From a bacterium HR15 (GTDB lineage Bacteria; Armatimonadota; Fimbriimonadia; Fimbriimonadales; GBS-DC), in assembly GCA_002898555.1 (NCBI GenBank), contig BEHR01000001.1, positions 62,001-126,000 on the forward strand: a stretch of DNA of 64,000 nucleotides, in the 5' to 3' direction. Under the pieces are notes generated by a model that saw nothing but the letters and a program-made list of their open reading frames with translations, searched no databases and was not told the DNA's origin. Position 1 is the first letter of the stretch, and each line of letters opens with the position of its first letter. This document shows, in pieces, positions 59,595 to 64,000 of this stretch. Both the position numbers and the translations under genes were made by a program.

Positions 59595-61364
59595 ATGGCA
59601 ATGACACGCAAGAGCCTGGGTGAGTACCTCATAGAGAAGGGACTTATCACCCATGAGCAATTGGAAGATGCGATGCGTGTGCAGCAGGCGACGGGCAAAG
59701 ACCTAGCGCAGATTTTGGTGGACCAGGCAGTGGTCAGCGAGCGGGATGCCTACGAGGCGAAAGCCTATGAGCTGGGTATGCCCTTCGTTGACCTCGATCG
59801 CACCACGCCCGACCCCTCTGCCGTGAATGTGGTGAAGGAACATATCGCAAAGAGATATAATGTGATGCCCGTCAAAAAAGAGGGCAACATCCTCTATTTG
59901 GCGATGGCGGACCCAAACAATGTGATGGCGATTGACGATGTGCGGGTCAACTCGCGCTGTGTGGTGCGTCCTGTGCTGGCGGCGCCCGGCGCGATTGAGG
60001 ATGCGATTCGGCGTGCTTATGGCGGGTCGGCTATCGCGGGCGACGGCAGTGCCACCGCGGCGGGGGAAGGTGGCGGAACACCTGCTCGCCCAGCAGATCT
60101 GAAAGCCTCGGTAATGTCGGAAGTCGCCGCCTACAGCGCACGGGGCGACCTCGAAGAGGACGAGAAAGCCGTACTGCGCGAGGCAGAAGAGGGTCCTATC
60201 GTGCGCGCCGCCAACATCATCATTCAGCGCGCCATCGACGAACGCGCCAGCGATATCCATGTGGAACCCCAAATCCGCAATGTGCGCATCCGCTACCGAA
60301 TCGACGGCGTGCTACACGAGGTGCTCACCCTGCCCAAGTATATCCAAGCCCCCCTCATCTCCCGCTACAAGATTATGGCGGAGATGAACATCGCTGAGAA
60401 GCGACTACCGCAAGACGGACGTATCCCCATCCGCTACCAGAACAAAGATTACGACCTGCGTGTCTCCTCGATCCCCACACCCCTGGGCGAGAAAATTGTA
60501 ATGCGCATTCTGGACAAGACCAGCGTGCTGATTGGACTGAACAAACTCGGCTTCACCCCTGAAACGCAGGCGCGACTGGAAGAGCTGGTCATCCAGCCGC
60601 AGGGCATGGTGCTTTCCACGGGTCCCACCGGCTCTGGCAAGACCACCACGCAATACTCGATCCTGCACAAGCTGAACTCGGTGGAGAAGAACATCCTCAC
60701 TATTGAGGACCCCATTGAGTATCAGCTGCCGGGCATCAGTCAGGTGCAGGTGAACCGCAAGGCGGGTCTGACCTTCGCGAACGCGCTGCGCGCCTTCCTG
60801 CGTCAGGACCCTGACATTATCATGGTGGGCGAGATGCGCGACCTGGAGACCGCCGAAATCGCAATTGAAGCCGCCTTGACAGGACACCTGGTGCTGTCCA
60901 CCCTGCACACGAACGATGCGCCCTCCGCGGTGATCCGAATGATCGATATGGGCGTGGAACCTTATCTGATCTCGGCGACCGTCACGGGCGTGCTGGCACA
61001 ACGATTGGCGCGGCGCGTCTGTCAGAAGTGCAAGCAACCGCGCGAGATCCGGGCTGCCGATTTGCGTGCCTTCGGATTCCAGGTGGAAGACCCCGACCAA
61101 GTCGTCACCATCTGGGAAGGCACCGGCTGTGAGGAGTGCCGCTATCGCGGCTACAAGGGGCGTATCGGTATCTTCGAATTGATGGTGGTGAACGCCGAGA
61201 TCGCGGAGCTGATTGTGCGTCGCGCCCCACTTGCCGACATCAAGGAAGCCGCCAAAGCGAACGGCATGAAGGAGTTGCGCGAGGACGGACTGATCAAGGT
61301 GCTGGAAGGCGTCACCACACCTGACGAAGTACGCCGCGTGGTGTTCACTGCCGGCTACTACTAA
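59595..61364 (+). CDS. pilB: Type IV pilus assembly ATPase PilB (GspE family)
   Basis: 589 residues. N-terminal MshEN domain (RKSLGEYLIEKGLITHEQLEDAM), Walker A STGPTGSGKTTTQYSI, Asp box GEMRDLETAEIAIEAALTGHLVLSTLHTND, and a zinc site with Cys in CQKCKQPRE and CEECRYRG. Powers pilus assembly. RBS GGGAG upstream. First of pilB-pilT-pilC-pilD. Confidence 0.96.
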   Translation: MAMTRKSLGEYLIEKGLITHEQLEDAMRVQQATGKDLAQILVDQAVVSERDAYEAKAYELGMPFVDLDRTTPDPSAVNVVKEHIAKRYNVMPVKKEGNILYLAMADPNNVMAIDDVRVNSRCVVRPVLAAPGAIEDAIRRAYGGSAIAGDGSATAAGEGGGTPARPADLKASVMSEVAAYSARGDLEEDEKAVLREAEEGPIVRAANIIIQRAIDERASDIHVEPQIRNVRIRYRIDGVLHEVLTLPKYIQAPLISRYKIMAEMNIAEKRLPQDGRIPIRYQNKDYDLRVSSIPTPLGEKIVMRILDKTSVLIGLNKLGFTPETQARLEELVIQPQGMVLSTGPTGSGKTTTQYSILHKLNSVEKNILTIEDPIEYQLPGISQVQVNRKAGLTFANALRAFLRQDPDIIMVGEMRDLETAEIAIEAALTGHLVLSTLHTNDAPSAVIRMIDMGVEPYLISATVTGVLAQRLARRVCQKCKQPREIRAADLRAFGFQVEDPDQVVTIWEGTGCEECRYRGYKGRIGIFELMVVNAEIAELIVRRAPLADIKEAAKANGMKELREDGLIKVLEGVTTPDEVRRVVFTAGYY

Positions 61365-61403
61365 ACCTGAAACAAAACCCAACGCAAGGAGGTCTCAAAA
61401 AGC

Positions 61404-62612
61404 ATGTATATGCCGAACTCGACAACGAATGATCCGCCTGCCGCAGGCACGGGTACCGTGCCCGCGGCACAGCCAGCGCCCGCTATGGGTCAAGCGCGCT
61501 CGCTGGAGGATATTCATATCGATGAGCTGCTCTATATCGTGGTGGAGAAGGGCGCATCCGACCTGCATCTGTGCCCCTTCGTGGAGCCAGTTATCCGTGT
61601 GGACGGGCAGCTGATGCGTCTTAACTTCGAAAAAGCCAGCCCCAGCGAGACCCAGCGGCTTATCTACGATATTCTGACCGATGAGCAAATACAGCGGTTC
61701 GAAACAACCTATGAGCTGGACTTTTCCTACAGCCTGCATAAGGTGGCGCGTTTCCGCGTGAATGTCTACAAAGACAAGGGCGCGGTCGCAGCTGCGTTCC
61801 GCTTGATCCCCGCGCGCGTGCCCACCGTTCGCGAACTGAACCTACCTCCTGTGCTGGAGGAACTCACACGCCGTCCGCGCGGGCTAATCCTGGTGACGGG
61901 CCCCACTGGCTCCGGCAAGTCCACGACGCTGGCAGCGATGGTGAACCAAATCAACAGTGAGCGCAGCTGCCATATCATCACCATCGAAGACCCTATCGAG
62001 TATCTGCATACCCACAAGTTCAGCATCATTAATCAGCGCGAGTTGGGGCAGGACACTAAATCGTTCGCGGCGGCGCTTCGCTCGGCTCTGCGCGAGGACC
62101 CCGATGTGATTCTGGTGGGCGAGATGCGCGACCTGGAGACTATCCAGCTCGCTATCACCGCTGCCGAAACAGGACACCTTGTGTTCGCTACCCTCCACAC
62201 CAACAACGCTGCCGAATCGGTGGACCGTATCGTCGATGTATTTCCCCCCGGGCAGCAGGAGCAGATTCGCATTCAATTGGCGAATAACCTGCAGGCGATT
62301 ATCAGCCAGCAGCTGTTGCCGCGTGCTGGTCAGCCTGGGCGCGTGCCCGCCGTGGAAGTGATGATTGCCACACCCGCTATCCGCAACCTCATCCGCGAGA
62401 ACAAGACCCACCAGATCCACACGATGATCCAGACCAGCGGTCAGCTGGGCATGCAGACGATGGATCAGTCGCTGCGCGACCTCTACCTCAAGGGCTGGAT
62501 TACTTATGAGGAGGCGATGGCGCGGGCGATTAACCCAGACGAGTTACGCAAGATGATTGCGCCCACCGGAGGGGTGCCGGGCGCACCGGCAGCACCCAGC
62601 CGAGGGCGATAG
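61404..62612 (+). CDS. pilT: Type IV pilus retraction ATPase PilT
   Basis: 402 residues. Walker A VTGPTGSGKSTTLAAM, Asp box EDPIEYLHTHKFSIINQRELGQDT, GEMRDLETIQLAITAAETGHLVFATLHTNN, and AIRNLIRENKTHQI (the AIRNLIRE retraction motif). An N-terminal Pro/Ala-rich stretch is longer than usual. RBS AAGGAGGTC. Follows pilB by 39 bases. Confidence 0.96.
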   Translation: MYMPNSTTNDPPAAGTGTVPAAQPAPAMGQARSLEDIHIDELLYIVVEKGASDLHLCPFVEPVIRVDGQLMRLNFEKASPSETQRLIYDILTDEQIQRFETTYELDFSYSLHKVARFRVNVYKDKGAVAAAFRLIPARVPTVRELNLPPVLEELTRRPRGLILVTGPTGSGKSTTLAAMVNQINSERSCHIITIEDPIEYLHTHKFSIINQRELGQDTKSFAAALRSALREDPDVILVGEMRDLETIQLAITAAETGHLVFATLHTNNAAESVDRIVDVFPPGQQEQIRIQLANNLQAIISQQLLPRAGQPGRVPAVEVMIATPAIRNLIRENKTHQIHTMIQTSGQLGMQTMDQSLRDLYLKGWITYEEAMARAINPDELRKMIAPTGGVPGAPAAPSRGR

Positions 62613-62641
62613 CTCGCTGTCCCAGATAGGAGGCGAAAAGC

Positions 62642-63865
62642 ATGCCGTTCTTTAACTACACTATTCGGGATCAGTCGGGAGCCACCCGTTCAGGGAAGGC
62701 GGAAGCTGAGAACGCGGAGGTGCTGCGCAAACGCCTACAGGAGGAAGGCTTTCAGGTCATCGAGATTTCGATGGATCGCGCGGCGCCCCGCGTGCCCGCA
62801 GGCGGCTACGGGCGTGTAAGGCTGAGCGACCTCGCCATCTTTGCCCGCCAGTTCTCCACGATGCTGGATGCGGGCGTCTCGCTTGTGCGCTGTCTCGATG
62901 TGCTGCAGCAGCAGACGAGCAACGCACGCCTGCGCCGCATCCTGATGGACCTATCCACGCGCGTCGAATCGGGCGAGAGCCTCTCCCGAGCGATGTCGCG
63001 CCATCCCAAAGCGTTTAGCCAGCTCATTATCGGTCTGATTCGCGCGGGGGAGGTCGGCGGCGTATTGGAGGAATCGCTCCAACGCATCGCCCTCTTCCTG
63101 GAAAAGGATGTGGAGTTGCGACGCAAGATTCGCTCCGCGCTGACCTATCCCGTTATCGTCCTGCTGGCAGCAACGGGCATCGTCATCTTCCTGGTGTCGT
63201 GGCTGGTGCCCCAGTTCGCCAGCCTGTTCCGTGACCTGGGCATCAAGGAGCTGCCCGCCCCCACTCAGTTCCTTGTGGACCTCAGCGGGTTCATTACCCA
63301 GAAGTGGTACATCATTATTATCTCGGTGGTGGCGATCCTCATCGCCTATAAGCTCTTTGTCAGCACGCGGGTGGGGCGGCGCGTCGCTGATCGCGTAAAG
63401 CTGCGAGTGCCCGTCTTCGGCAAGCTGCACCATAAGATCGTGATGGCGCGCTTCAGTCGCACGATGGGAACCCTCCTCGCCTCAGGCGTGCCCATCCTGC
63501 AGGCGATGGAGACGGTGGCGGGTGTCGTGGGCAACGCTATCGTGGCGGATGCCGTGCTGGAATCGCGTGCCCGCATCCGCGAAGGCGAAAAAATCGCCGA
63601 CCCGCTCCAGAAAAGCAAGATGTTTCCGCCAATGGTGGTGCATATGGTTAGCGTCGGGGAGGAATCGGGCTCGCTCGACCATATGCTCAACAAAATCGCT
63701 GACTTCTACGAAAACGAGGTGGAGACCGCCATCGCCAGCCTGACCGCCGCGATTGAGCCAGTCATGATCGTGATTCTGGGCTTCATCGTCGGCTTCATCG
63801 TGATTTCGATGTTCCTGCCGATGATCGAGGTCATCTCGAACCTCAGCCAGAGCGGCGGCGAGTAG
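62642..63865 (+). CDS. pilC: Type IV pilus inner-membrane platform PilC (GspF family)
   Basis: 407 residues. FNYTIRDQSGATRSGKAEAEN start; two GspF domains with three membrane helices (YPVIVLLAATGIVIFLVSWLVP; IIIISVVAILIAYK; VMIVILGFIVGFIVISMFLP). RBS AGGAGGCG. Complete. Confidence 0.96.
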   Translation: MPFFNYTIRDQSGATRSGKAEAENAEVLRKRLQEEGFQVIEISMDRAAPRVPAGGYGRVRLSDLAIFARQFSTMLDAGVSLVRCLDVLQQQTSNARLRRILMDLSTRVESGESLSRAMSRHPKAFSQLIIGLIRAGEVGGVLEESLQRIALFLEKDVELRRKIRSALTYPVIVLLAATGIVIFLVSWLVPQFASLFRDLGIKELPAPTQFLVDLSGFITQKWYIIIISVVAILIAYKLFVSTRVGRRVADRVKLRVPVFGKLHHKIVMARFSRTMGTLLASGVPILQAMETVAGVVGNAIVADAVLESRARIREGEKIADPLQKSKMFPPMVVHMVSVGEESGSLDHMLNKIADFYENEVETAIASLTAAIEPVMIVILGFIVGFIVISMFLPMIEVISNLSQSGGE

Positions 63866-63869
63866 GCGC

Positions 63870-64000
63870 ATGTTCCCCTCGTGGAGCCTCGTGTTCGGCG
63901 TGGCATTCGGGGCAGCGATAGGCAGCTTCCTGAATGTGCTGATCTATCGGCTGCCCCGAGGTCTTTCCATCCTCTTTCCCCCGTCACACTGCCCCGCCTG
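63870..64000 (+). CDS. pilD: Prepilin peptidase PilD, 5' end only
   Basis: 43 codons visible. GAAIGSFLNVLIYRLPRG then FPPSHCPA, the start of the N-terminal cysteine-pair domain of A24 prepilin peptidases. Starts 4 bases after pilC. Cut by the window end. Cleaves and methylates prepilins such as the one at 51455. Confidence 0.88.
   Translation, partial: MFPSWSLVFGVAFGAAIGSFLNVLIYRLPRGLSILFPPSHCPA

Noticed and set aside
1-64000. tRNA or rRNA genes
   Set aside because: Intergenic gaps were read for cloverleaf or rRNA core sequences and none was recognised; a computed search would be needed to be sure.

Overview
This 64 kb window is one continuous piece of bacterial chromosome, dense in genes and fairly GC-rich. 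No rRNA, tRNA or CRISPR array was seen. The cell is diderm: there is an outer-membrane-type beta-barrel, an MCE lipid-transport protein and a PEP-CTERM sorting signal. It also has type IV pilus genes and an H-x9-DG-type prepilin. It makes many exported proteins that end in a two-repeat dockerin-like tail (DDADLLxVLFxFG) and HAF-repeat proteins. That mix fits best with the Armatimonadota (Fimbriimonadales-like, perhaps thermophilic) or a nearby lineage; the assignment is inference from family content only.

Layout. 1-2.3 kb: two exported dockerin-tail proteins and a 700 bp repeat field. 2.3-10.4 kb: housekeeping genes hpt, metG and pyrC, then a pyruvate/2-oxoacid dehydrogenase operon (E1 alpha, E1 beta, E2) with a PIN-type toxin-antitoxin pair embedded between the two E1 genes. 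10.6-19.2 kb: a DUF4139 protein, a DUF4058 protein, a XerC/D recombinase, a STAND NTPase split by an in-frame TAA, and an enolase-superfamily enzyme. 19.3-27.1 kb: exported proteins (dockerin-tail, HAF, PEP-CTERM, PKD-like) around a Cys/Met PLP enzyme and hisI. 27.3-31.6 kb: uvrD/pcrA, a candidate small RNA, upp and a thiolase. 31.7-33 kb: four small genes resembling a phage head-tail connector fragment. 33-40.3 kb: prmC, an HldE-like pseudoenzyme, and a three-gene operon (Ig-stalked haem lipoprotein, decahaem cytochrome, beta-barrel). 40.3-45 kb: DUF58, MCE, rplI, glmS. 45-50 kb: nested palindromic repeats, a second PIN toxin-antitoxin pair, a GH116-like glycosidase and a restriction-modification pair. 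50-56.5 kb: a prepilin and exported proteins plus DedA. 56.6-64 kb: murJ, an SMR transporter, a secretin-like exported protein and the pilB-pilT-pilC-pilD assembly operon, cut by the window end.

Most interesting points. The operon at 35.7-40.3 kb looks like a porin-cytochrome conduit for electron transfer across the outer membrane, with a surface haem lipoprotein as a possible terminal reductase. A stand-alone structured RNA at 29.6 kb has its own promoter and terminator and two hexaloops of the form ANGGAG, as in CsrA/RsmA-sponge RNAs. Other notable items are a cytosine-N4-type methyltransferase fused to a degenerate staphylococcal-nuclease-like domain, palindromic repeats nested inside one another in both orders, and a repeat that also encodes linker peptides in MetG, the E2 subunit and MurJ.

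Expression signals are easy to see. Many genes have a TATAAT/TACAAT/TACACT box only 7-10 bases before the start codon and no Shine-Dalgarno, suggesting frequent leaderless transcripts. Others have a clear AGGAGG-type site.
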